In this document: positions 1 to 10,810 of the stretch, in pieces
Layout of the letters: each line of letters starts with the position of its first letter
Numbering within the stretch: the stretch's first letter is position 1
Origin: Jaapia argillacea MUCL 33604
Lineage: Eukaryota; Basidiomycota; Agaricomycetes; Jaapiales; Jaapiaceae
NCBI GenBank assembly: GCA_000697665.1
Contig: KL197711.1
Span: 1,174,761-1,238,760, forward strand
Reading direction: 5' to 3'
Length of the DNA stretch: 64,000 nucleotides
Translations under genes and position numbers: made by a program
The notes under the pieces: generated by a model
Told to the model about the DNA's origin: nothing
Database searches by the model: none
Seen by the model: only the letters and a program-made list of their open reading frames with translations

Positions 1-655
1 CGGCACCGTTCCATCGTCCATGCCAGTCGGCACTCCCATCGGTCGTTCAAGTAACGCCATGAACATGGGCACCACCAACAACGTTCCAGGAGGCCTCTCG
101 ATCGGTGGACAGGGCAAAGATGAAGAGGGTGGTGACGATGATGCCGAGGGTGGTCGTACTCGTGGACCTGAGAAACGTCGTCGACGAGCATCAAGCACTG
201 CTGGCCAAGCATCCTCTTCTGCACCTGCTCAAGGCCGAGGAGGTCCCGGTGGTTCTCCCCATTCTCCCACTCAACAAATTCCTCCTCCAACCGCCCTGAA
301 CATCCCACCCGGTGCACCGCAACAACAGCAGCAACAACCTCCCTCTGGCCACTCGCAGATTGCTCTCGGCTCGCCTACGACGAGCGGACCGCCTGGTGGT
401 GGGAACCCATCCCAACAGCAGCCCGGTCCCCCGGGTAGTGGACCGCCTGGTGGCAACTATGCCCATGGGCCTCCGCCACCTGGCTATGGCCATCACCCTC
501 AGGGCGACCCCGGTGCGCCCCCCATGTACCAACCTCAGCATGGTATGATGCCCCCGCCACCGGGGTATTATCAACACGGCGCCCCTCACCTGCCATCTCC
601 CGGTCAATGGGGGCCGCCTCCCCTTCAGGGTGGACCACAGTATGCGAGGAGGTGA
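1..655 (+). CDS. 3' end of a Gln/Pro/Gly-rich protein (5' end outside window)
   Basis: The frame is open from the first bases of the window to the stop at 653-655, so this is the last exon of a gene that begins upstream. About 215 residues are visible. An acidic patch (EEGGDDDAEGG) is followed by a basic stretch (EKRRRR) that could be a nuclear localisation signal. The rest is almost wholly low complexity: a run of six glutamines, GPPGG repeats and PPPPGYY-type repeats, ending QYARR. No domain is visible. This composition is common in the tails of fungal transcription factors, corepressors and RNA-binding proteins, and I cannot choose among them. The arginine-rich frame on the opposite strand is a shadow. 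Confidence 0.75.
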   Translation, partial: GTVPSSMPVGTPIGRSSNAMNMGTTNNVPGGLSIGGQGKDEEGGDDDAEGGRTRGPEKRRRRASSTAGQASSSAPAQGRGGPGGSPHSPTQQIPPPTALNIPPGAPQQQQQQPPSGHSQIALGSPTTSGPPGGGNPSQQQPGPPGSGPPGGNYAHGPPPPGYGHHPQGDPGAPPMYQPQHGMMPPPPGYYQHGAPHLPSPGQWGPPPLQGGPQYARR

Positions 656-2614
656 GGTGGGTAGTTGATGTGGGAGGTCGTGGCTTGGCGTCGACGACAA
701 GAATGGATCGCTCCGTATGACGATGATGATGAATGAAAGGAGCGAACGAACGATTCACACCCCAGCCTTTTAGCTTTTCTTTATTCCCTTCTGTGTGACG
801 TATTCCGTGCAGTCCTAGTCCCCCCCTTCTGGCCCATGATATCCTTCCCTCCCTCCGTATCCTTGCCGCCCCGTTCTGAAATCATGATGTCCCTTTGGGC
901 TTCCTTGGTGTTCCCCCTCCCTTCTTGACTGTGCCCCGAAAGTTGTACATTATTTCTCTGTTTCATTTCTCCGGTTTCCTCCTTTTTGTTGTCTATTCTT
1001 TTTCTTGATGCAGTTTTCATTGTGTTGTGTTGTCAATAAATACCTTACGCTCCTTGATCTTGTCTTGGGTTCGGAGTGGACATTGTGTAGCTACATAGTC
1101 TCTCTTGGTCTTTGGTAGGGTTGGGTTCAGCTGTCTGTATGGAGTTGTATATACGATACAAGCGAAGGTCAATAAGAATGTACGTCTGTTGGAACATTAT
1201 TCAAAATCGAGGGTGTCAACTCGTTGACTACGATGAAACTAGAAAGAGGGGCCCTGGAAATTTTCAGCTTCGACTATGATGGGACAAGTCGGGGATTGTG
1301 AAGGTTCAAAATAGACGTGGAAGGAGCAGAGGTTAAGTTTCAATACAATGTATGGCCGGTTCTCAGCCGCGGAGTTGGGCCGAGGAGGTTTGAGTGGGTG
1401 GGAACTTGGAGATAACAACGAATATCGTCGACAGACATAGACGACGATCGCCATAAATATCGCGGGCGAAGGTCGAGACAAGATTGGAGAAAAGTCGGAA
1501 CGGAGGCAGTCAACCACACGTTCACGGGAGAGATTCACGAGGGAATGCGCTACTTCTCATTTCCATCAGGCCCACGTTGGGTTTGATCGATCCAACTCAC
1601 ATTGACAACGGTTCCGAAGACGACATGAAAGAACCCATACACATATCGGTGCGTCCAACCCGAGTAGAATAACTTCAGAACAAGAAATTGAGACATGTGA
1701 GACAGACATGGTCCGAAAGCTTGTTTGATTCCAAATTCGATGATTCATCACGTCCAAGATGATATGGTTCGGAGAGCTTTTATGATCAGCGCTAGTGACC
1801 GAGGGCTCGAACGTTCATATCTGCATAGCATTTGGAAGTGGAGTTGGAGTGAGAGAACGCACCGATCAAACACACCCCTATTCGATAGATTGTGATAAAC
1901 ACGCACCTACAACCAAGGACTGTCACTCGTCTACCCATTTGTGGCGAACGGAAGCAAAATCGATCAGTGTTGAGATAACCTCCGATCAGGAATTTGGATT
2001 GCGCTGAAGGGTGTCCGTGTAGGCGCTTCTTTGTCCAGACTGCTCCTCCCAGCGGCTTGTATATTTGGGCAGAATGTTGATCAGCAGCTTCGTCGTTGAA
2101 ATCAGAGTTTGCAAGTGCTGTGGCGGCCGTGAAGGTGAACAAAAACGACGTATTAGGGCGGTTCACGGTCAGTGGTAGGAATCTAGGGCGGAAGACTGTG
2201 ATAACATGCCAAATTTCTGCACGAGTAGCAGCACGGGGAGCTCGGATCCGGAGGACTAAGTACAAGGCGGTGCGCCGTTCAACGGCTCGCGCTGAACTCG
2301 CAGCAGAAATGCCGGAGGGGGAAATGCGGTGGAGTTACTAGCGTCGGGCTAGCCACCTGTAGCCGCCGGAGGGTTCATCTCTGATAGGGGACATTGATCA
2401 AATACGCATCAAGGTGGGCCTCATACAGGCAACTTCGGACTTCTTGATATTGCTACAATTCTACCACAGCTGCCCAAACAGATCGGTTAGTTTCGTGCCC
2501 TTTTCGATGGGCTCGGAGAGATGAAAGCCCACCAACATCATAACCCTACACATGGCGTTGAAGCTATTTGAAATGAAAACTTCTGCCTCGTTTTAATTCC
2601 TCAAGCACGCCTCT
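656..2614. other. Intergenic region with 3' UTR of the first gene; no clear gene
   Basis: The stretch begins with the 3' UTR of the first gene. A canonical AATAAA lies at 1035-1040, about 380 bp after the stop, and is the likely poly(A) signal. Beyond that I see only short open frames. The longest is a 157-codon minus-strand frame at 1792-2265. Its residue composition is mixed and I recognise no family or convincing start context, so I do not call it a gene. The right end abuts the 3' end of the deoxyhypusine hydroxylase gene. Confidence 0.5.
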
Positions 2615-3918
2615 TCACGTCGCCGCAGCCGCAGGTGATACAGATACCGGTGACTTCTCCAAACCATCTGCATACTGAAATTGATTGGAGTTTTCATACT
2701 ATGACGGTGACGCTCATGAGATTTGATTCGGGATGACGGAGATGGAAGGCACGTACCTCCCACATATCAATTGCGACTTGACAACTTTCACGCACGACAC
2801 GAGGTGCGTCTTTTCTATTCATCCACTCCTTTAGGTGTGGGAGGACTTCTGGGGTGGCGATACCACCAAGCGCCTCGGCGGCTTCGTGTCGAACCATCTC
2901 TGATTCTTGGGGATTCTGCAAGACTTGGACAAGAGATGGTACTGAGTGGGTCGATAGAAGTTGACCGAAGACAAAGGCAATTTCGTGTCTAGACGCGATT
3001 GGCGAGTTAGGATAACCATCAACGGTGATTCCTGGTGTGCGTACTTGAATAATGCGCTGTCATCGCTGAAGCCAGCAGCAAGGGCGTCTACTGCTGCCGG
3101 AGTGCCGATATTACGGAGAGCAAACATAGCGCGGTATCGTTCGAATAAGGGTAACTTGGCGTCCAACAACGTTGATCGCAGTTTCGTGATCGTGATCGTG
3201 GACTCGGATAGGTTTCCCGCGGCTGGTCTTCCGGAGAGTAATCCAGAGGATGGAGGTGCTGGATCGGTCGATGTATATATCCTGTTATCATGCTCATTAT
3301 CATAGGTCAAGCTAGCAACGAAAAGCCCAACTCACTGTTGCTCAACATTTTGCGAAACCTTCTCAAACTCCTGTCCCTCCTTCGAGTTATCCCACTCGAT
3401 CTTGTCGAGAGCGATCTCACAGGTCTCTCTGACCGACCTATTGGGATCGTCAAGATACTGTTTGAGGATCGGTATTGAAGCTGTGGATGATATGGCTCCC
3501 ATAGCTTCTGCGGCCTATCTCGTGTCAAAATAATTGATTGATGTCAGGTACATCAAACTGTGGGTGGACTTACCTCGTGACGGACCATTGGGTCTTCATC
3601 CTTGTTCGACAAGACTGACTCGAGAACAGGGAGGGCACAGGTTTGCTTCATCTGACCCAGGCAGTATGCCAGTTCGTGCTTTAGGAGAGCAGAGTCGTCC
3701 TCGAATCCTAAAAGAGGTCGAGTGATTCTTAGTTGGCTAATTCCGCACAAGGAATCTAGGAACAAACCCTTCGAGATGATACGAACGGCATCCTCATTTT
3801 TCAGTGCTTTCAACGTGAAGAGAGCACGAAATCTGTTGTGCAGTGGAACATTGCCCGATGAATTCAAAAGTGCGGCCTCAAGAGCATGTAAGGTGGTGTG
3901 GTCGATTTCAGCCACCAT
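2615..3918 (-). CDS. LIA1: Deoxyhypusine hydroxylase (HEAT-repeat di-iron enzyme)
   Basis: This enzyme hydroxylates the deoxyhypusine side chain of eIF5A, the second and last step of hypusine synthesis, in the cytosol. The start is ATG at 3918 (MVAEIDH). Five introns restore a protein of about 320 residues, close to the usual 300-330. Checked joins include intron 3708-3767 and intron 3515-3573. The family signature of four His-Glu iron-binding motifs is complete: LLKHELAYCLGQ and MVRHEAAEAMGA in the N-terminal half, KHEIAFVFGQ and MVRHEAAEALGG in the C-terminal half. The linker YTSTDPAPP and the second-half opening PLFERYRAMFALRN are also typical, as is the tail FQYADGLE. The last exon ends in an alanine-rich tail with a stop at 2615-2617. 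It is divergent from MRT4. The symbol follows the yeast name. Confidence 0.95.
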
Positions 3919-3986
3919 GATGAAGAGATCCAAGAAGTTTACGGTCGGACTTCGAAAACCTTGCAAAGACTTGACCTGCTTCCACC
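3919..3986. promoter_or_regulatory. 68-bp divergent intergenic region between LIA1 and MRT4
   Basis: Only 68 bp separate the start codon of the deoxyhypusine hydroxylase (minus) from that of MRT4 (plus). Both promoters must lie in this interval, within the opposite gene's first exon or intron, or overlap. I see no TATA box. Co-regulation is an inference: both products serve translation (eIF5A modification and 60S subunit assembly). Confidence 0.6.
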
Positions 3987-4979
3987 ATGCCTCGATCAAA
4001 AAGACAAAAGCTCGGTGAGAGTACTCTGAAAATCACTCTCGCATCCCATACTGAAGCCAGATCGCTGTATTAGTTTCCTTGACAAAGGTCGCCAAAAAGA
4101 CCAAGGAGCAAAAGGGTGCTCTCATCACTGATGTGAGCATGCAAATGCAATTTGCACGAGGCAGACAAGCTTGACCTGGGATCGTACTCCCTCTTCCTTA
4201 GCTTCAACAAAATGCGGACAAGTGGAAGTACTGCTGGTTGTTCGAGGTTGGCAATATGAGGAATGCCCATTTGAAAACTGTGCGAAAGTTATGGAAAGAG
4301 TACGTTTCCTATCCTTTGAAACCCTTCATCGTCGTCCTGATCCAGCTGGAGATAGTACAGCCCGTATGTTTTTTGGCCGTGGATCAGTCATGGCAAAAGC
4401 GTTAGGTACCACGGAAGCAGAGGAGCACCGGCTCGGCCTACATAATTTGTCCAAGGTGAGCTGCCATAATTCCAATCGCAATCGGACGCCGCCGTCTCAT
4501 CAGGGGATTCGTAGCAAATCGGCGGCCAAGTTGGCCTATTCTTCACTGACTCGGAACCTGAGGAAGTCATCGAATGGTTCAAACATTTCCAACCAGCGGA
4601 TTTTGCAAGATCAGGCAACCTAGCCATCCGAACCGTCATCCTTCCAGCCGGACCCGTAATGCAACACCATTCAGATCCACCAGAGCCTTTCCCTCATAAC
4701 GAGGAACCCCAACTACGAAAACTTGGTCTGAGGACCACAATGAAAAAGGGTGTACCGACCCTGGAGATGCCCCATACACTTTGCGAGAAGGGGAAGAAGT
4801 TAACGAGTGAGCAGGCGCAGTTGTTGAAATTGACTGGGGAAAAGATGGTTGTGTTTAGAGTGAGATTAAGGGCGAGATGGGAGGCTGCTAGTGGTGAGGT
4901 CGTCGAGGTTACGGGAGAGGATCTTTCATCAGAGGAATTGGAAGTTGAGGACGAGGCTGACGAGGTGATGGGCGAGTAG
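3987..4979 (+). CDS. MRT4: Ribosome assembly factor MRT4 (mRNA turnover protein 4)
   Basis: MRT4 is a nucleolar paralogue of the P0 stalk protein. It binds pre-60S 25S rRNA and is later exchanged for P0. Five exons join in phase: 3987-4014, 4074-4132, 4202-4299, 4356-4455 and 4515-4979, giving 249 residues. The protein opens with MPRSKRQKLVSLTKVAKK, the classic start of this family. The L10/P0-like domain follows: WLFEVGNMRN, then MFFGRGSVMAKALG, then LFFTDSEPEEVIEWF. After that come PAGPV and the conserved LRKLGL and LTSEQAQLLKL segments. The C-terminus is an acidic tail (EELEVEDEADEVMGE), as usual for MRT4. The length is normal. Confidence 0.95.
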
Positions 4980-5705
4980 GTATTTCACCTCCTGGCGTTT
5001 GTATTTTCTCTATATATGTTCCACTACTGCGTGTCTAAGCTCGGTTCGACAGGTAGTCAGATAGTTGACAGGAGCATCAACACCAACGCCGTCTAATCCC
5101 CTCCAGGTGAGGCTGAATGTGCGCTAATCCACCATGAGCACTTCCACTCGCGTCGGCAGTGTTGATCCGAATTCTTTCGTTCGACGCTCCCACCACAATC
5201 CCATGCCGTCATACCTGCTCAGTATCCTCGGAAGGGGGATGCGCGTCGAGGTTAGTTTGAAGCGTACCATCAGGAATCCACGAACCGGGGTGAACGACAC
5301 CAACCCGGAGCATGAGAATTCAGAGCGATTGTGAGTTGAGACGAGGACGAGCATTGAGAGTCAACTAGTCACGACTGATTCAGAGAAATGGCGAGCACAT
5401 GGTTCGAGATTGTGCCATGGGCGCTGGTGCACTCTTTGTTCCAAGATAACCAGTCGCCAACGCATGGTTCGGATCGACAGAGGCAGATAGTTATAAGTAG
5501 CTTGGGAAAAAAACAAAGATAAATCAAAAATGACGGGATTTTGTGAGGGACGATGCATGGAGGGTAGGACGCAAGAAATTCAAATATAAATGCGGAGGCA
5601 CGATCACATGGTCGCGCTTGGGCTTGTGCTATTACCTCCCTCACCTGAGAAACCTGAGATATTGGATTCCACGTTCTCTTCAAGGCGAGACGAAAACACA
5701 ATCTC
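4980..5705. other. Intergenic region between MRT4 and DPP5
   Basis: This holds the MRT4 3' UTR and the upstream region of the peptidase gene. Short open frames occur on both strands (for example 5134-5334) but none has a recognisable domain or continues across splice sites. No TATA box or repeat stands out. Confidence 0.5.
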
Positions 5706-8696
5706 ATGCGGTTCCCTTTCTCTCTCCTTGGGCTCGCCGCCCAGTTACCTCTCAATTCTCTTCCCCCAGAGACACCGAAGGACGTGACCATCATGACGGC
5801 CGTTGCGAATGGACAGACTGAGTTTCAGTTCAAAGAGAGTCCCGAGATCTTCTCACCGAAGGACTTGGTTGAACTCGCACGACCTGGATCTGGTTCAGCC
5901 AACGATGTGGGCGATTTGGTGCTCGTCCCAGTTAGCAAGTACTCTTTTGAGGACAAGAAGTGAGTCTTGCGCCCGCTGTGTCCTCTTGCTACGTCATCGA
6001 GCTGATACCTATCTTACCTCCAGGAATAACAAGTTCATCTACATTGCCTCTGTCGAGTCTACTATCAAGCCCCTCGAGATTCCGCTCGCGAATGGCGGTC
6101 AGGCATTCTGGCTTGACTCTCGCACAATCGGCCATGTAACCTCAGCTAGTGAAGGCAAACCACAAGAACTCTACGCCATCTCCGTCAAGTACGAAGCAGA
6201 CACAGACGCCTTTGACGTTCCACCTCCTCCGGCTCTCGTTGGCGCGTTCCCCACCGGAACTTCCCCATCCAACTTCCGGTACTCCGCTAAAGCTGGTCAA
6301 TTGGTGTTCTCGGATTATGTTTACGAGGACGGCAATCTGACCGCTGTTAAGGAGCATGACGAAGCTTGGGAGAAGAGGGGTACAACCGCCCTCGTTTATG
6401 ACGACACTTTCGTCCGACACTGGGATACTTGGAAGGTTCCCAAGAAGAACACCCTACTCAGTGTTACTCTCGTTCAGGACTCAGATCTGAACTGGGTGTT
6501 GGGGGATGTGTTCTTCAATGCACTCAAAGGCACCGGTCACGTCAGTAAAAAACTCTCTCTCTGAGATAGTGTCAGTGTACTCAACCCCACTTAGTCGGCC
6601 CCTGTCGAACCGTTTGGTGGAACTGACGACTTTGACGTCTGGCAAGACCTCATTGTATACACAACCAAAGACCCCAAGTTGCCTCCTGCCTGGCACACAA
6701 AGCAGAACGTTCGTACCAAACTTTCTCGTGGGGGCCCGTCGGAGATTAACCAGCTTTATAGGTCTACATCATTGATACCAAAGGAGAGAAGAAACCGAAA
6801 GAGTTGACCTCTGGAAAGCAAGGTGCCACTCACAGCCCAGTCTTCAGCAAGAGCGGGGACAAGGTGGCTTGGCTTGAACTTGACGCAGATGGTTACGAAG
6901 CCGACAGGTGAGGGACATCCCCACTCCGTCTCGACTTATTTAGTCTGGCGGAAGAGGCATGACTGACATTTTCTCCCGCAGGGCCAAGATTGTCATCTAC
7001 GACCTGATAGCCAATATTCGTTTTACTCTAACTCAACAATGGGATCGTTCCCCCGACGCCCTTGCTTTCAGCCCTGCTGGCGACTATCTCTATCTCACAG
7101 CCGGTGATCATGCCAGGATCAAAGTTTTCGTCATCCCAGTCCCTCCAACCCCTTCGAAATCGAGTACCCACCCCGTTTTACCACCACAATATTTGACCCC
7201 TCTTGCGTTAACCGAGAGTGGTGCGGCTGGAGGTGTCCAGGTTCTGCCTGGTGGACGGGTGTTGTTCACCAGCAGCTCGCTGACGGGACCAAATGACGTT
7301 TTTGTGATCAAGGGATTAAGGAAGGAGGATGGATTTGATATGCACCACCAGGCTTCACCTAAGTCAACCATCTCCGCCAACGTCAAAATCACTCAGATCA
7401 CCAAGTTCACAGAGGATGCACTCAAAGGCAAGAACTTAAGCGTCGGCGAAGAATTTTGGTTCAAAGGCGCCAATGACAAGAATGTCCAAGGATGGATTGT
7501 CAAACCTCCTGGGTTCAAGGAGGGCGAGAAGAAGAAGTGGCCTGTGTTGTTGTTGATTCATGGTGGACCACAGGGTGCTTGGGAAGATCAGTGGAGCACA
7601 AGATGGAATCCTAATGGTATTCCCACATCTCTGAACCCCATAGGATTTCGCTAATGGGAGCACAGTGTTTGCGCAGCAGGGATATTTCGTCGTTGCAATC
7701 AACCCAACGGGATCGACGACTTTCGGCCAAGGTGAGTCTGCCATCGTTTCCAATGAAACTAGATATATTTTGTTGATCGTGTATGTGGTAGAGTTTACCG
7801 ATGCTATCGCAGAAGATTGGGGAGGAAAGCCGTTCATTGACATGCAAAAGGGTTGGAAGTACGTTCTGGATACTTACCCCGAGGTCCGTATCGTGGTGCC
7901 CAGGTTTGGTGATGTTACGGTGGACATTGATGGCGTTGTAGATTGATACAGAGCGTGCCGTTGCGGCTGGTGCAAGTTGGGGAGGATATGCCATCAAGTA
8001 CGTGCCATTCTCTCCTCAGTCGACACGATGACGACCATCCTTTGACGCGGAATGTACTTCCCAGCTGGATCGAAGGACATCCTGAATATGGATTCGGGTT
8101 CAAGGCTCTCGTCTCTCATGATGGCGTTTTCGATTCGAACTACAACGGGTATTCTACTGACGAACTCTTCTTCGTAAGTCTCCCCGTTCCCCCATCTTTG
8201 AACTTGCGACCGCATTCTCGCCTTTGCTCACATCGTCGTTGGTTTTAGTTCAATCACGAATGGGGAGGTCGCCCATGGGACGCTAAATCAAAAGCCCTCT
8301 CGAACAAGTATAGCCCGAGCAATTTCGTAGACAAGTGGGGAACTCCCATGTTGTTGATTCATGGGAGCAAGGACTATCGATTGCCCGAGACGGAGAGCAT
8401 CGGGGCGTTCCATGCTTTGCAGCAGTCAGTCTTGTATTCCTCTACCGTCTTTCCTTTCCACCATGTTGTCTCGTCGATCCAACGATTTTGAGCTGACAGT
8501 GATTGGTTGATGTTTGTAGAAAGGGAATCAAGAGTAGGTTGGTGATCTTCCCGAACGAGAACCATTGGGTTCTGGATCATGGAAATAGGTGTGTGGCGAC
8601 AGCTCTTGTACTGAACTTCTCCTCACCTTTCTGTACAGTTTAAAGTGGCATTACGAGGTGTTCAGGTGGTTCGACGAGTTCGTCGGGAAGGATTGA
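5706..8696 (+). CDS. DPP5: Dipeptidyl-peptidase V (prolyl oligopeptidase family S9)
   Basis: This serine peptidase removes X-Ala or X-Pro-type dipeptides from peptide N-termini. About ten introns are present. Early exons are 5706-5959, 6024-6540, 6595-6708, 6762-6907, 6982-7616 and 7666-7731. The N-terminal half is the beta-propeller (FTPKDLVEL-like opening, [13 protein letters not shown]). The catalytic half carries [12 protein letters not shown], then [10 protein letters not shown]. The triad is complete: nucleophile Ser in [10 protein letters not shown], Asp in [12 protein letters not shown], and His in NENHWVL. The frame ends WFDEFVGKD with a stop at 8694-8696. The start is uncertain. The ATG at 5706 gives a short hydrophobic stretch ([14 protein letters not shown]) that is weak as a signal peptide. 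The in-frame ATG at 5793 would give a cytosolic enzyme. The gene ends 34 bp before the inverted-repeat element. Confidence 0.92.
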
Positions 8697-8721
8697 GTTC
8701 CCAATAGTATTGACAGCTCCA

Positions 8722-8730
8722 GCCTAAGTC
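8722..8730. repeat. Left target-site duplication (GCCTAAGTC)
   Basis: This 9-bp direct repeat immediately precedes the left terminal inverted repeat and is identical to 9879-9887. The boundary can be slid by one base, so the true duplication is 8 or 9 bp. Confidence 0.7.
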
Positions 8731-8954
8731 CAGGCTCCTTAAACCAGTCGTCGCTGTCGCGTTCTCGCTCGCTCTTGCCAGGGCAGGGTGTAGTAGATGA
8801 ATGAATATGGAAATTGAATGAGTAATAGAGATTATACAAGACCATTTCTATATACGGACAACTGAGGCGAGGAGAACGCGACAGGACGGCTGGTGAAACT
8901 CGTCGCTTTGCGACAGTTTGCACCAGTGGCGTGCGCTGTGGCGCACGGTGCAAA
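8731..8954 (+). repeat. Left terminal inverted repeat
   Basis: This 224-nt arm starts CAGGCTCC and runs into the gap. It is the reverse complement of 9653-9878 apart from five base differences and a 4-nt deletion. It contains an internal inverted pair: TGTCGCGTTCTC at 8755-8766 and its complement GAGAACGCGACA at 8872-8883. Its inner end can fold into a hairpin closed by TTGCACC/GGTGCAA. Confidence 0.85.
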
Positions 8955-9652
8955 NNNNNNNNNNNNNNNNNNNNNNNNNNNNNNNNNNNNNNNNNNNNNN
9001 NNNNNNNNNNNNNNNNNNNNNNNNNNNNNNNNNNNNNNNNNNNNNNNNNNNNNNNNNNNNNNNNNNNNNNNNNNNNNNNNNNNNNNNNNNNNNNNNNNNN
9101 NNNNNNNNNNNNNNNNNNNNNNNNNNNNNNNNNNNNNNNNNNNNNNNNNNNNNNNNNNNNNNNNNNNNNNNNNNNNNNNNNNNNNNNNNNNNNNNNNNNN
9201 NNNNNNNNNNNNNNNNNNNNNNNNNNNNNNNNNNNNNNNNNNNNNNNNNNNNNNNNNNNNNNNNNNNNNNNNNNNNNNNNNNNNNNNNNNNNNNNNNNNN
9301 NNNNNNNNNNNNNNNNNNNNNNNNNNNNNNNNNNNNNNNNNNNNNNNNNNNNNNNNNNNNNNNNNNNNNNNNNNNNNNNNNNNNNNNNNNNNNNNNNNNN
9401 NNNNNNNNNNNNNNNNNNNNNNNNNNNNNNNNNNNNNNNNNNNNNNNNNNNNNNNNNNNNNNNNNNNNNNNNNNNNNNNNNNNNNNNNNNNNNNNNNNNN
9501 NNNNNNNNNNNNNNNNNNNNNNNNNNNNNNNNNNNNNNNNNNNNNNNNNNNNNNNNNNNNNNNNNNNNNNNNNNNNNNNNNNNNNNNNNNNNNNNNNNNN
9601 NNNNNNNNNNNNNNNNNNNNNNNNNNNNNNNNNNNNNNNNNNNNNNNNNNNN
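8955..9652. other. Assembly gap (698 N)
   Basis: This is a run of undetermined bases inside the inverted-repeat element. Open frames reported through it are artefacts. A repeat-flanked gap is the usual result when long inverted repeats block assembly, so the real interior could be shorter or longer. Confidence 0.98.
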
Positions 9653-9878
9653 TGCACCGTGCGCCACAGCGCACGCCACTGGTGCAAACTGTCGCAAAGC
9701 GACGAGTTTCACCAGCCGTCCTGTCGCGTTCTCCTCGCCTTAGTTGTCCGTATATAGAAATGGTCTTGTATAATCTCTATTACTCATTCAATTTCCATAT
9801 TCATTCATCTATCTACTACACCCTGCCCTAGCAAGAGCGAGCGAGAACGCGACAGCGACGTCTGGTTTAAAAAGCCTG
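9653..9878 (-). repeat. Right terminal inverted repeat
   Basis: This 226-nt arm is the inverted copy of 8731-8954. It ends AAAAAGCCTG directly before the duplicated target site. It has the same internal palindromes and the hairpin-forming inner end. Confidence 0.85.
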
Positions 9879-9887
9879 GCCTAAGTC
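9879..9887. repeat. Right target-site duplication (GCCTAAGTC)
   Basis: Identical to 8722-8730, directly outside the right arm. It supports a genuine transposition event. Confidence 0.7.
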
Positions 9888-10810
9888 CTTTGTAGGATAG
9901 TCCGTGATGCTTGCCTATCGCTTACATAGGATGGTGACCCAGAATGTACAAACTACTGCTATCGATGAATTGCTTTGACATATAATCCTCGGGGTGACGC
10001 TTGTCTTACACTTCGACTAGAAGTCCTCTTCCCGCGAACGATTGCTCATAGCGTCTCATCATCAGACGTTCCCTGAACGGCCTCTGCCAAAAGTTGTTCC
10101 TTTTTTGGCCTTCCAAGACCAGGTTGACCCAGCACACCCGCCCGTGTGGGTTCCACCTCGTACGCACCCTCCTTTTGACCTAGATTGGTCCGCGGTGCAT
10201 CAGCTCCGCCTTGTACATTCTGTATACCATTACGTTAGTGGCAGTCGGGAGGGCGAAAGGAAACATAGACTTGCTCGAGGAGGATCCCGCATATACTCAT
10301 CGTTGATGTTATGATCAGTTGTGGCAGGATGGCCGACGACTTGTGCGGTTTTCTTGAAGGCTTTGCCTTCATCTGTGCTGCGTGTGGGTGATGTGGCGTC
10401 CATTGATCGTGAAATTGTTGTTAGCTAAATTCAAGTCAAAATCGAGGGTTGGTAGATATGGTGGATGATTTCTTGATGATAGGGACGGAAGTCGACGACT
10501 TATAGTTGCTTGAACACAAGGGGGACGTCATTGTGACGAGACGACTGACGATCGAGCTCCGAGTCGATCTTGTCTTCGTTGATGGAATTCGCAAGAAAGG
10601 CGGCGCGAGGCGTCAAGCCATGGAGAGTCGAAGTTGGCTGTACGGAGTATAGATATTCGTGGATTAACGCAGATTTTTAGTGGCCGACTGTCGAACATGA
10701 CTTTCCGGCCGAAGTAGCACATTGAATTGAGAACATGAAGGGAGGCTGGAGGGTGGCCTCGGGATTTACCGTGGGCGCTTTAGGTTAGCCTTTCATCATC
10801 GCTGCCGACG
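9888..10810. other. Intergenic region
   Basis: No gene is supported. The open frames at 10042-10314 (plus) and 10528-10722 (minus) lack recognisable domains, and the first begins at TTG. This stretch probably includes the promoter of the coiled-coil gene that follows. Confidence 0.5.

Larger units (their letters stand above)
8731..9878. mobile_element. DNA-transposon-like element with ~225-bp terminal inverted repeats
   Basis: Two near-identical inverted arms flank a run of undetermined bases, and the whole is bracketed by a 9-bp direct duplication. Long arms plus a 9-bp duplication are the hallmarks of Mutator-like elements. An 8-bp reading with ends CAGG/CCTG would also allow hAT. No transposase can be seen because the interior is a gap. 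At face value the element is only about 1.15 kb, so it is probably non-autonomous, unless the gap length is a placeholder. The arms differ by five substitutions and one 4-nt indel, so they are not one read assembled twice. The insertion lies just past the DPP5 stop codon and may provide or alter its 3' UTR. Confidence 0.75.

Noticed and set aside
191-700. 169-codon Arg/Leu-rich minus-strand frame
   Set aside because: Antisense shadow of the low-complexity Pro/Gln exon on the plus strand; it has no start context or domain.
1792-2265. 157-codon minus-strand frame in the intergenic region
   Set aside because: No recognisable motif, no supporting splice sites, and composition like other chance frames in this window.
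8651-9831. Five 270-350-codon open frames crossing the gap on both strands
   Set aside because: They consist mostly of undetermined residues and read through the inverted repeats in all frames. They are artefacts of the N run.
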